Source of the DNA: an uncultured Paracoccaceae bacterium
Lineage (GTDB): Bacteria > Pseudomonadota > Alphaproteobacteria > Rhodobacterales > Rhodobacteraceae
Direction: 5' to 3'
Length of the DNA: 64,000 nucleotides
Assembly: GCA_943787785.1 (NCBI GenBank)
Contig: CALSNT010000011.1
Coordinates: 124,001 to 188,000, forward strand
Shown: positions 26,926-36,406 of the stretch, in pieces
Layout of the letters: each line of letters opens with the position of its first letter
How positions within the stretch are numbered: the first letter of the stretch is position 1
Translations under genes and position numbers: made by a program
Notes under the pieces: model-generated
The model's input: only the letters and a program-made list of their open reading frames with translations
Databases searched by the model: none
Told to the model about the DNA's origin: nothing

Positions 26926-27881
26926 CCAAGCCCCGGCTGTGGATCACCCGCCGTCTGTCCGACGCGACGCTGGAGCGCGCGGCGCGGGACTATGACGTGG
27001 TCATCAACCACGACGACACGCCGGGAACCGCCGACCAGCTGATCGCGGCCAGTGCCGAGTTCGACGCGATCCTGCCCTGCCATTCCGAGCACTTCAGCGC
27101 TGAGGTTGCTGCCCGTCTTGACCCACGTCTGAAGATCATCGCTAACCACTCGGTCGGCGTCGACCATTGCGATCTGCCGGCCCTGAAGGCGCGCGGGATC
27201 ACTGTGACAAACACGCCAGACGTGCTGTCCGATGCCACCGCCGAACTGGCGATGTTGCTGATGCTGGGCGCGGCGCGCGGGGCCGTCGCCGGAGATCGGA
27301 TCGTGCGAAGCGGCGCCTGGGACAGCTGGTCCCCCGCTTTCATGGTCGGCAAACAACTTGGCGGTGCGCGTCTGGGCATCATCGGCATGGGCCGGGTGGG
27401 ACGCGCCTTCGCTGCCAAAGCACGCGGGTTCGAGATGGAGATCCACTATTTCAACCGCTCCGAACTCTCCCCTGATCAGGCGCATGGCGCGATCTATCAT
27501 TCGACGGTCGAAAGCCTGCTGGGCGTCGCCGACTTCCTGTCATTGCACTGCCCGGCCACGCCCGAAACCACAGACCTGATGAACACCGCCCGCTTCGGTT
27601 TGCTGCCACAAGGGGCTGTCGTCGTGAACACGGCCCGAGGCGCGTTGATCGACGAGGATGCCCTGATGGCGGCCCTCGACAGCGGTCAGGTCGCGGCTGC
27701 GGGCCTCGACTGTTTCAAGACCGAGCCCGGCGGCAATCCGGCCTTTGTCGGATACGACACCATCTTCATGCTTCCCCACATCGGCAGTGCAACGACCAAG
27801 ACCCGCGATGCGATGGGCTTCCGCGCACTGGACAATCTTGATGCGTTCTTTGCCGGGGAAGCGCCGCGAGACGCGTTGTAA
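26922..27881 (+). CDS. D-2-hydroxyacid dehydrogenase (glyoxylate/hydroxypyruvate reductase type)
   Basis: 319 residues with a two-domain D-isomer-specific 2-hydroxyacid dehydrogenase pattern. The NAD(P)-binding loop is ARLGIIGMGRVGRAFAAK; catalytic Arg is in VVNTARGALIDEDAL, with Glu in the following segment and His in MLPHIGSATTKTRD. It interconverts a 2-oxoacid and the matching D-2-hydroxyacid. With an amidase and a TRAP carrier in one operon, the pathway may convert an amide-bearing 2-hydroxy- or 2-oxo-acid. The exact substrate is unknown. Confidence 0.9.
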   Translation: MTKPRLWITRRLSDATLERAARDYDVVINHDDTPGTADQLIAASAEFDAILPCHSEHFSAEVAARLDPRLKIIANHSVGVDHCDLPALKARGITVTNTPDVLSDATAELAMLLMLGAARGAVAGDRIVRSGAWDSWSPAFMVGKQLGGARLGIIGMGRVGRAFAAKARGFEMEIHYFNRSELSPDQAHGAIYHSTVESLLGVADFLSLHCPATPETTDLMNTARFGLLPQGAVVVNTARGALIDEDALMAALDSGQVAAAGLDCFKTEPGGNPAFVGYDTIFMLPHIGSATTKTRDAMGFRALDNLDAFFAGEAPRDAL

Positions 27882-28058
27882 GGCCGCTCGCTTGAGTGAC
27901 TCTTGGCCTACCCTCAGGAAACCGATTGTCGAAATGTTCAGCATGAAAGACCGTCAGATCAATGTGGCAGTCTGGGCTTAGGGAGTGCTGGCCACCGTCG
28001 GTTCATTTACGAATTTGTTCACGCAGGCTTTCGCCACGATGGCCCTAGCCCGAGTTGA

Positions 28059-31000
28059 TCAAACAAAGACGAAATCATCAATCGTCAGCGCCGTTCCATT
28101 GTCCAACTCAGCAATCAATTCGGCAGCGGCCACGCCGCTGCCGTCACTGTCGTAGGACAGATCTCCGGTTGCGCTGTCGTAGGTAAAGCGTGTGTCTGCA
28201 GCTGACGCGACGCCTGCGAACTCGAACAATGCAGCATCGAATGTCGGACCGACGCCGAACGCAGCGGCGTCCAGTGCAATTTTATCTGCGCCGGGCGTAA
28301 AATAGCGCAGGCGGTCAGAGTTGGTGTCCCCGAATTCCCGGAATACGAAGGTGTCCGCGCCAAGGCCTGCGTACTGCAGGTCATTGCCGGAACCGCCTTC
28401 CAACGTGTTTGTGCCGTCGTCGGCGTAAAGCCGATCGTCGCCAGCACCTGCATTCAGATCGTCGTCGCCGGTTCCGGCACGCAAACGGTCGTCGCCCGCC
28501 CCGCCGATGAGGGTATCATTCCCCGCATCGCCGTAGAGGTTGTCGTCGCCGTCGCCACCGTCCAGCATGTCGGACCCGTCGCCGCCGCGCATGTAATCTG
28601 CGCCGCCGCCGCCACCCATCTCGTCGTCGCCAAGTTCGCCATATAGACGATCGTCATCGTCGTCGCCTGCAAGGGTGTCGTTTCCGTCGCCTCCAAACAG
28701 GGTGTCATTGTCGTCGCCACCGGACAGTTGGTCGTCGCCGGCATCGCCGCGCAGATTGTCCAGCCCATCGCCGCCAATAAGCACGTCTGCCTCGCTTCCT
28801 CCACGCAGCTTGTCGTCGCCCAGTCCGCCCTCGATCATATCCGCGCCCGCCGCCGCCGTTGACATAATCGTTGCCAAGCCCGCCGGTCAGGCTGTCGTTG
28901 TCGTCGCCGCCAAAAATCGTGTCGTCGCCATCTCCGCCGTCGATCACGTCGATGCCCGCGTCACCGCTGAGGCGGTCGTTACCGGCTTCGCCGACGATAT
29001 CGTCATCGCCATCGCCGCCACGGATGTCGTCATCACCGTCGCCGCCTTCGATTATGTCATTACCGCCATCGCCGCGCATGACATCGGCCATCGCTCCGCC
29101 CAACAGGGTGTCTGCGCCGAGGCCGCCATACATGCTGTTCAGACCTGCGCCGCCGACCAGACGGTCATCACCGTCGCCACCCGACAGACGGTCATCGCCG
29201 TCGCCACCTTCAAGCTGGTCGTTGCCTTCGCCGCCATAGAGTTTGTCGTTACCTGCACCACCGCTCATGGTGTCTTCGCCGGCGTGACCGTGCATGTTGT
29301 CGTCACCGTCACCGCCATCCATCTGGTCGTTGCCGTCGCCACCGCTCATGTAGTCATTGCCAAGACCACCCGTCAGCGTGTCGTCGCCTGCGTCGCCATA
29401 GACCCGATCGTCGCCATCACCGCCGTCGACGATGTCAGCGCCATCTCCGCCGCGCGCAAAGTCTGCGCCTGCTCCTCCGGTGACGTGATCGTCGCCACCA
29501 TCGCCGTAGACCTTGTCGTCGCCCTCACCCCCTGAAACCGTATCGTTGTCATCACCGCCCTTCATGACATCGTCACCAAGGTCACCGCTCAGCGTATCTT
29601 CGCCTGCGCCGCCCGACCCTGTGTCGTTGCCTTCGCCACCGCTCAGGTTGTCGTTGCCTGCATCGCCGTAAAGGCGATCATCGCCTGCGCCACCGTCGAG
29701 ATCATCGTCACCGTCGCCGCCCGCCAGACGGTCGTTTCCGGCGTCGCCATCCAAATCATCGTTGCCGCCGTCGCCGTAAAGGACGTCGTCGTAATCGCCG
29801 CCGCGCATCTGATCGTCGTCGCTGCCGCCCTTCATCCAGTCGTTGCCTGCACCGCCGGACATATCGTCCTCGCCGGCGTCGCCGTACATCTTGTCTGCGT
29901 CGTCGCCGCCGCTCATCTGGTCGTTACCCCGCGCCGCCTGACATCCAGTCGTCGCCACCGCCACCTTCGAGGTTGTCGTTTCCGTCGCCGCCGCGCAGCG
30001 AGTCGTTTCCGGCCTCGCCGTCCAGATCGTCGTCGCCTCCATCGCCATAGAGCTTGTCGTCGCCTTCGCCACCACGGATTGTATCGTTGCCGTCGCCGCC
30101 AAACGCCCGGTCGAGGCCCGCTCCGCCGTCGATTTCATCATCGCCGCCGTAGCCATAGAGATTGTCATTGCCACCGTGACCCCGGATCAGATCAGCGTCG
30201 TCATAGCCGTGTAGACTGTTGGCGAGTTCGGTGCCCTCGACGAGGTTCGGACCCGGATCACCCGGGTCTTCGACCAATGGCAGCCCACCGTCATAGAGTG
30301 CGGCCAGGGCATCCAGGTTGCCGTCGCCTTCAGACAAAAGGAACGCTTCGTATTCCGCCAGCGGGCGGTCGAGCACGGCAATATTGGCAATCGTGCCCGT
30401 GAAGAAATAGCGCAGGTTGTCGTTCGCCCCGACCCGAGTTTCGGTCGAGGCACCAAGTACAATATCCTCAGTGTTGCCGATCATTCCCGCCGGGAAGCCA
30501 TCGGCGTCAGCCACAAGCTCGCCGTTCTGATACAGCTTCAATGCACCGTCTTCGAAGGTGAATGCGACGTGGGTTTCGACACCTGCCTCGACTGTTTCGC
30601 CATAAAGATAAGTGGTCTCGCTCTCGCTCTGGAAGCGCAGTTTCAACTGGCCTGTCGGGCTGAGGTAGACCGTCAGATGACCACCATCTTTGTAGTCGTA
30701 ATGGTCCTTCGACAGCAGCGCCTGCCAGGTTTCACCGGACGGATCGTCGGCGGTGAAGGAGAATGCCCAGGTCCCCTCGGCTTGCGCCATTGGGGCGGTG
30801 TGGTCGATTTTCTTAGTGTAGTCGCCGGTACCATCATAGATGCCGCCTTCGTCGGCCAACACGATTGCCGGCGCGGCAACACCGTCGGGAATGGCCGAAG
30901 CCAGGTCTACATCGCCATTTTGAAACCACGTGTTCGAGGAATAGGCTGCCGGGTCAGACCCAATCGGGTCACCGTCCACATCGCGACTGTCATAGCCGAA

Positions 31001-32856
31001 CAATTCCTCTCCGTTCGGGCCGATGGACGTCTTTGTCTCTCCGGTCGGGGCCAGCGCTTCGTTCAGGTCGTCAATGGTTTCGACAATGCCATACATCACT
31101 GCTGCATTCGTCTCGATCATGCCCTCTTCGACCAGATCGCCGTAGACGACGATGTAGCCAAGGCTGTCTTCATCGTGCGCGCCGCCGCCGCCGCCTTGCT
31201 GCGAATAGGCGTGGATGATCGACACCATGTCGTCGTTGAACCCGTCGTCATCCGTGTCGATCGCCTTGTAGGACACCTCGACCTGCGTGGTGTGACCGAT
31301 GACCGAGATCGAGTCCTCGGATGCGTTGAAGTCGGCAATTATATCAATGCCCAGCGTGTCGACCCAGTGATCGTGGATGCGGTTGTTTTCGCCTGCCACT
31401 CCGGCCCAGTTGATGGTGCGACCGTCATCCTGGATATGCTCCATGATGATGTCCATCTTGGCGTTGATGACGGTTTCGAAATAGAAGTGGTCGGCACCCG
31501 CGCCGCCGATCAGCACGTCGTCGCCGACAAGCGGCTGATCTACCCAGTCGATCAGCTTGAGGTATTCGTTGCTGATCGAGGGATCGGGGAAGGGGCGCGA
31601 GGGTTCGCCCAGCACCAGCTGGCCCGCGCGCTGTTCGCCCGCGTCAGCCCGGCTGATAAGCAGGTCGTCGCCACCGCCACCCTCCAGCAGGTCCGAGCCG
31701 CGCCCGCCGTCCAGAATGTCGTTAAACGACCCACCTTCCAAGTGATCGTTGCCGTATCCACCAAGCAGCGTATCTGCACCTGCTTCGCCCATCAGATGAT
31801 CGTTGCCTGCGCCACCTTCGATGGTGTCATTGCCGTCGCCACCTTCGAAGACATCGTCTCCGGCCAGCATAGGTTCGGGACCGGACGGGTTGGTCAGCGC
31901 GGCGCCCGGACCATTGGCCATCAGTTCGGCGATCTCCTCGGCGCTCAGCGCATCGCTTGCGTCCATACCTCCCCAGATGCCAAAATCCTGAATCGCGCCG
32001 GTGAAGGCGCTGGCCAGGTCTTCGTCGTCGGTCGCGAATTGCTGTGCTGTATCGTTCAGATTGGCGCGGTGGGTGTCCGCGCCAAGAACCCAGGGTTCCT
32101 CGTTCTGAAGCATGAAATAACCGGTAAACTCATTGGGCGAGGGCACGTCCCCCTCGACGGCCGTCCAGCCGTCGGCGCCAATGGCCACTCCTTCAACATA
32201 GGCGATGACTCCTTCCGAGGTATAGGACACGGCGACATGCGCCCACTCGCCTTCAGCGAAGACCACGTCGTTGCTGATCCAGGCTTTGTTGGCGTCGCCA
32301 TCGCCCGGTGCAGTACGCAGATAAAGCCGCCCGTTTTCGGCGAGGCCCAGGCGGAAATGGCCGCCGTCCTGCACGCCGTTGTGGTCCTTGGACAGGAAAA
32401 TATCTTTGCCTGCGACCAACGCGTCGGGACGTACCCACAGGGCGATCGTGCCTTGAGATACCTCGAAATTGGCGTCGTGGTTTATGAAGGCAAAGTCATC
32501 CTTACCGTCGAAAAGCAGCGCGGTTCCGGGCGCGCCGTCGCGCCCAGCCGTCGCGCCATCGGTGCGTAGCAGCGCTTGATTTTCATAGAGAGTATAGGCA
32601 CGCACTTCCGGCCCGCCACGCGCGTCGTCAAATACACCGTCCTCGCCTGCTGCCAACGACCAATAGGCCAGCGCGCCGGGCAGCCCGTCAGGTTCCGGCG
32701 CTTCATCTGGCGCAATATGATCGCCGACGGCTGTTGCGGCTTTTTCTGATCCCGGCGCGGTGTTGTCCTCGCCCGCAACGGCGATGGTTCCAAGTTGCTC
32801 GAATGGATCGCGGGTGAGCTCTGGTTCGTCCAGATGGACGGGCGTTACCAGAAGGG
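28059..32856 (-). pseudogene. Large RTX/LamG exoprotein gene, broken by frameshifts and IS21
   Basis: Read leftward, the gene encodes two LamG-like domains (TALLFDGKDDFAFINHDANF.. and GTWAFSFTADDPSGETWQAL..), then long arrays of RTX nonapeptides (GGDGNDxLxGG type) that bind calcium. It ends in a T1SS-type C-terminal domain (LGADTFVFREFGDTNSDRL, stop after TIDDFVFV). Three frames carry it: 32856-29924, about 29935-28860, then 28877-28059. At both switches an extra G in a G/GC run (near 29930 and near 28862) restores the frame if removed. The 5' end is cut at 32857, where the IS21 left end begins, so the signal-free N-terminus is replaced by IS sequence (open to 32998). As read it cannot yield one protein; sequencing error in the G-runs is possible. 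Confidence 0.8.
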
Positions 32857-33045
32857 TGTCAACGCCGGACCAAAAACGCACCACACGCCGGGGAGAAAGT
32901 GCACCACTTGGCTGGCTCTGGCCGGAGTAATAGTGCACCGCCTCGTTGGATGTAGGTTTGTCCATAGGCCCGCACGGCGGAGTGCCCCCATAGAGCAACG
33001 AAGCTGTGCGGGGCTGTGGTCAAACCGGGTTGCGGAGTTATCGCT

Positions 33046-33801
33046 TCAGGTCTTGTCCGACTGACGGCTGTGTTTGAGGCGATAGCTCTCGCCGTTCATT
33101 TCCAGAATGTGGACGTGGTGAGTCAGCCGGTCGAGAAGCGCGCCAGTGAGGCGTTCGGATCCGAAGGTGCTGGTCCACTCATCGAACGGCAGGTTGGACG
33201 TCACGATGGTTGATCCGCGCTCGTAGCGTTGTGAGAAGACCTCAAACAGCAGTTCAGCGCCGGTTGGTGACAAGGGCACATACCCAAGCTCATCGATGAT
33301 CAGCAGGCTGTATTTGCTCAATTGCTTCTGCAGACGCAGCAGGCGCTTCTCATCCTGGGCTTCGAGGAGTTCGTGCACCAACGCTGATGCGGTGATGAAG
33401 CCGACGGCCAGGCCCTTCTGACACGCCGCCAGCCCAAGGCCGAGGGCGATATGGGTCTTGCCGGTGCCGCTGTTTCCCACTGCGATGATATTCTCGTTGC
33501 GGGTAATGTAATCACAACGGGCCAGTTCCATCACCAGCATCTTGTTCAACGAGGGCATGGGTTTGAAGTCGAAGCTGTCGAGGCTTTTGACGGCCGGGAA
33601 CTTTGCAGACTTGATCCGTCGCTCCACCATGCGCCGCTCCCGGTCGATGAGCTCCAGTTCGGCGAGGCGCAAAAGGTATCGGGAATGATCGATGCCTTCT
33701 GCCGCGCATTGTTTGGCGACCTTGTCATACTCGCGCAGGAAAGTCGGCAGACGCAGGCTCTTCAGATGATGAGTCAGCAACAGTTGGGGCGTGTCGGTCA
33801 T
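33046..33801 (-). CDS. istB: IS21 helper ATPase IstB
   Basis: 251 residues from the ATG at 33801 (MTDTPQLLL), which overlaps the istA stop by 4 bases. The frame is open upstream to 33921, but that is istA sequence. Walker A is GNSGTGKTHIALGLG, Walker B is LLIIDELGYVP, with TIVTSNLPFDEW and GALLDRLTHHVHILEMNGES. It is the AAA+ partner of the IstA transposase. It is very similar to, but not identical with, the IstB of the other IS21 copy. Confidence 0.94.
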   Translation of the reverse strand: MTDTPQLLLTHHLKSLRLPTFLREYDKVAKQCAAEGIDHSRYLLRLAELELIDRERRMVERRIKSAKFPAVKSLDSFDFKPMPSLNKMLVMELARCDYITRNENIIAVGNSGTGKTHIALGLGLAACQKGLAVGFITASALVHELLEAQDEKRLLRLQKQLSKYSLLIIDELGYVPLSPTGAELLFEVFSQRYERGSTIVTSNLPFDEWTSTFGSERLTGALLDRLTHHVHILEMNGESYRLKHSRQSDKT

Positions 33802-35297
33802 GACCGAGCTCCTGACAGAAGCGCCATATAATCGCCGGGGGATGTGACCGCGACATGGGCTTTTGGCAAATATGGATAAACCGTCATGTCCAGCCGGGGC
33901 GGTCTGCGCTCGATCCGGCACAGCACCAAATGCTTCACGGCATCAAAACCAATGGTACCGCGTTCAAGAGCACTCTGTATTCCGGCCTCCACGTCCACGA
34001 TCCGGAATGTCTCCAGCAGCCGCAGAACCTGAACGAACTCGCGTTTCCCCTTTTTGCCCATCCTGGCCTCCATGAGGCGGCGCAGGATGAGAAAGGCTCC
34101 GGGCAGCTCCCAATCAGCCAGTGGGGCCGCCTGATCAAGCGCATTGGTCTTCTGTTCGATCAGCGCCAGATAATGAAGCGGATCATAGATGTAATCCTCC
34201 TTCTCCCAAGACCGGATATGGCGGGCGATGACTTCAGCGCCGCAGGCAATCACCACCTCATGCACATAGCCCCGCACCAGAACTTCCTGATGACCAAAAG
34301 CAGTCGGAACAGAATAGTCGTTGCCGCGATACCGCACGAGGGACAGTGAACTCACTCGAACAGATTGCTTGTCGCAGGCGTCATAAGGAACAGCTGGCAA
34401 GGGCTGGAGCCGTTCTGCATCATGGGCAAACCGTTCGCCAATAGTGCCTGTCTGACCTCGCAGTTTGTCATCCATGCGTTTGCGACATTGTTCAGCCAGA
34501 TGCGCATTGAGCTCATCAAAGTTGGCGAACCGGGGCTTGGGCACCATGAAGTTGCGCCGGGTGTACCCCACCATCCCTTCGACTTTACCTTTGTCATTCC
34601 CCTTGCCGGGGCGGCCAAACCGATCCTCAAACAGATAATGGGACACCAGCTCTGAGAACACGCGGGTGCGTTTGCGCTGGCCGTCCCCCAGAATGCGGGC
34701 AACCGCGATCCGTGTGTTGTCATAAAGGATCGACGTAGGAACACCGCTGAAGAACGCGAACGCAGCGACATGCGCATCACAGAATGCCTCCGTCGTCTCG
34801 GCCGGATATGCCTTCAAAAAACACGCATCCGAATGTGGCAGCTCCATCACCAGAAAGTGGACTTTCCGTTCAACGCCACCGATGACGGCAAGCGCCTCAC
34901 CAAAGTCAGCCTGGGCATGGCCCGGTGGATGTGACAGCGGCACGAACATCTCCCGCTGACGCTGGCGGGCTGCGAAGATGTAATCCTTAACAATCGTGAT
35001 GCCGCCCGCAAAACCATGCTCATCGCGCAGTCGCTCAAAAACCCGCCTTGATGTATGCCGCTGCTTTTTGGGAACCAGTTTGTCTGCCGCAAGGATCTGA
35101 TCGATTATCCCCGTATATGCATCCAGCTTTGGACGCCTGATCTCTGTGTCGCGCCGATAACCTGGCGGGATCGAAAACCTCAGCATCTTCTCAACAGTAC
35201 GACGGTTGATCCCGAAAATACGTGCCGCTTCCCGACGGCTCATCCCGTCAATAAGAACAGCGTGACGAACCCGACCATATAAATCCACGTGCTTCAA
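33798..35297 (-). CDS. istA: IS21 transposase IstA
   Basis: 499 residues, complete. The N-terminal HTH (LIDGMSRREAARIFGINRRT) is followed by an RNase-H-like DDE catalytic core with HPPGHAQADFGEALAVIGGV (first Asp), TSILYDNTRIAVARILGDGQ (second Asp), and a Glu in the NDKGKVEGMVGYTRRNF segment. The C-terminal part has VRYRGNDYSVPTAFGHQEVL. All catalytic residues are in place, so the element could be active. Confidence 0.95.
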   Translation of the reverse strand: MKHVDLYGRVRHAVLIDGMSRREAARIFGINRRTVEKMLRFSIPPGYRRDTEIRRPKLDAYTGIIDQILAADKLVPKKQRHTSRRVFERLRDEHGFAGGITIVKDYIFAARQRQREMFVPLSHPPGHAQADFGEALAVIGGVERKVHFLVMELPHSDACFLKAYPAETTEAFCDAHVAAFAFFSGVPTSILYDNTRIAVARILGDGQRKRTRVFSELVSHYLFEDRFGRPGKGNDKGKVEGMVGYTRRNFMVPKPRFANFDELNAHLAEQCRKRMDDKLRGQTGTIGERFAHDAERLQPLPAVPYDACDKQSVRVSSLSLVRYRGNDYSVPTAFGHQEVLVRGYVHEVVIACGAEVIARHIRSWEKEDYIYDPLHYLALIEQKTNALDQAAPLADWELPGAFLILRRLMEARMGKKGKREFVQVLRLLETFRIVDVEAGIQSALERGTIGFDAVKHLVLCRIERRPPRLDMTVYPYLPKAHVAVTSPGDYMALLSGARS

Positions 35298-35414
35298 TCC
35301 CGCCCTCCGCCAAAAACGAAGAGCCTAGCAGGACAGGCAAATCAGCCCATCTGCAGCCAGATGATCCGGCCGCTACGTGGTGCAGTATTCCACCGGCGTT
35401 CTCACAGCCCATAC

Positions 35415-35443
35415 AAAAGCCCGCGTCAGTTTCCTGCGCGGGC
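35415..35443 (-). terminator. Rho-independent terminator of the DUF882 peptidase gene
   Basis: On the minus strand, stem GCCCGCG (35443-35437) and CGCGGGC (35425-35419) with an 11-base loop, followed by TTTTG. It lies about 30 bases past the stop of the peptidase gene at 35473 and just outside the IS21 right end. Confidence 0.7.
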
Positions 35444-35472
35444 CATTTTTGAAACTGAATTCCCAGGTTGCC

Positions 35473-36036
35473 CTAGCGACCCCAGGTCCGGACCACACCA
35501 CAATCCACATGTGTGAAGTTGCTACCTGAATACCGGCCTACGCCACCTGAATTGCATGCCGCAGCCGCGCGCGCCACTTGCGAGACCGAGCGTGACTTCA
35601 ACCGCAGATCAGCTGCCTGACCTTTCATGTGCAGCGAGTTCTTCGCCACGTTGCGCGACCGTGACCGCAGCATTGCGTTGGTCTTGGGCGAGCGATAGCC
35701 CGACAACAGAAGATAGGGTTCACGAACCCGCAGCAAACGGTGCGACGCCGACATGATGTCGATCGAGCGGGTGTCAATGTTGCGGATGTCATTCGTGCGC
35801 CAATCGCGCATGAAGAAGTTGATCTCGCGCAGGGCCTCTTTGACGTATTTGCCATCGACCCAGTAGATCGAATTCAGGCTTTCGCCAGTGCGGCCGTTGT
35901 ACATCTTGACCCGGCGAATGTCGCCTGCACCGCGCAGGATGCCAAATGCGTTGGAATATGTGGGGGCTGCGACAACCGCTGTCGCTGCGAAGATGCTTAG
36001 AAGTTTGCGCCTGCTCAGTCCTTCATTCGTTGTCAT
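35473..36036 (-). CDS. M15/DUF882-type (YcbK-like) peptidoglycan peptidase, Tat-exported
   Basis: 187 residues with a twin-arginine signal (GLSRRKLLSIFAATAVVAAP). The mature part is of the YcbK/MepK type: LLSGYRSPKTNAMLRSRSR, zinc ligands in SLHMKGQAADLR (His, Asp) and His in NFTHVDCGVVRTWGR. Such enzymes cut cross-links in peptidoglycan in the periplasm. It is divergent from the L,D-transpeptidase gene about 370 bases away, whose 3-3 cross-links are a known substrate of YcbK-type enzymes; the pairing of the two genes fits this. Confidence 0.88.
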   Translation of the reverse strand: MTTNEGLSRRKLLSIFAATAVVAAPTYSNAFGILRGAGDIRRVKMYNGRTGESLNSIYWVDGKYVKEALREINFFMRDWRTNDIRNIDTRSIDIMSASHRLLRVREPYLLLSGYRSPKTNAMLRSRSRNVAKNSLHMKGQAADLRLKSRSVSQVARAAAACNSGGVGRYSGSNFTHVDCGVVRTWGR

Positions 36037-36406
36037 GATCAGCGTGTCCCGTCGCTTACCTGATGCCGCTTATGTTGCGGCGTTTCAATCACCTCATCCC
36101 CAGGTGCTCTCAACTTATGACACAAACGTAACGTTTGACCAAGGGGGCACGAACCGTTTCAACGAAGTGACAGAAATATAGGCGAAAATCTGCTTATCTG
36201 TCCAGCGCATTGAAATATTCGAGGCCATCGTCCCCCCAACCCGCAAATCCAAATGCCGGAGGGCACAATGGATGCCCGTTCCGGCACGGTAGCGTCTTGG
36301 CCAACCGACATGGCGCAACCGTGATCGGACAAAGTTGGACCAAGACAAAGACAGCCTGTAAAGGAGACGACAACGCCGTGATTCCGGCAATTGAAGCGAG
36401 AGAGGA
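36037..36406. other. Divergent promoter region (peptidase/L,D-transpeptidase)
   Basis: About 370 bases between two divergent cell-wall genes. The peptidase side (36100-36180) is AT-richer and likely holds its promoter. Near 36355-36406 purine-rich stretches (AAAGGAGACGA; GAGAGAGGA) precede the transpeptidase. No repeat or operator recognised, and no small gene supported. Confidence 0.4.

Larger units (their letters stand above)
32857..35404 (-). mobile_element. IS21-family element, copy 2 (apparently intact)
   Basis: About 2.55 kb bounded by TGTCAACGCCGG (32857) and, inverted, TGAGAACGCCGG (ending 35404). Both genes, istA and istB, are open in full. The left end sits inside the RTX gene. The right end lies 10 bases before the terminator of the DUF882 gene. 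No target duplication is obvious (flanks AGAAGGG and CAGCCCA), which suggests that DNA beside the insertion was lost. Confidence 0.8.

Noticed and set aside
28675-29535. A 286-codon Val/Ala-rich open frame on the plus strand
   Set aside because: Antisense to the RTX nonapeptide array; the regular composition mirrors the GGDGND repeats on the other strand.
28500-30150. Dense short repeats that could suggest a CRISPR array
   Set aside because: The period is the 27 bases of RTX nonapeptide codons, units are degenerate, and there are no spacers or cas genes.
30569-32569. A 666-codon open frame on the plus strand
   Set aside because: It is antisense to the LamG/RTX exoprotein, whose domains are recognisable; long antisense frames are expected in GC-rich DNA, and its translation shows no domain or start signal.
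32857-35404. Target-site duplication of IS21 copy 2
   Set aside because: The bases next to the two ends (AGAAGGG and CAGCCCA) do not match, so no duplication can be claimed.
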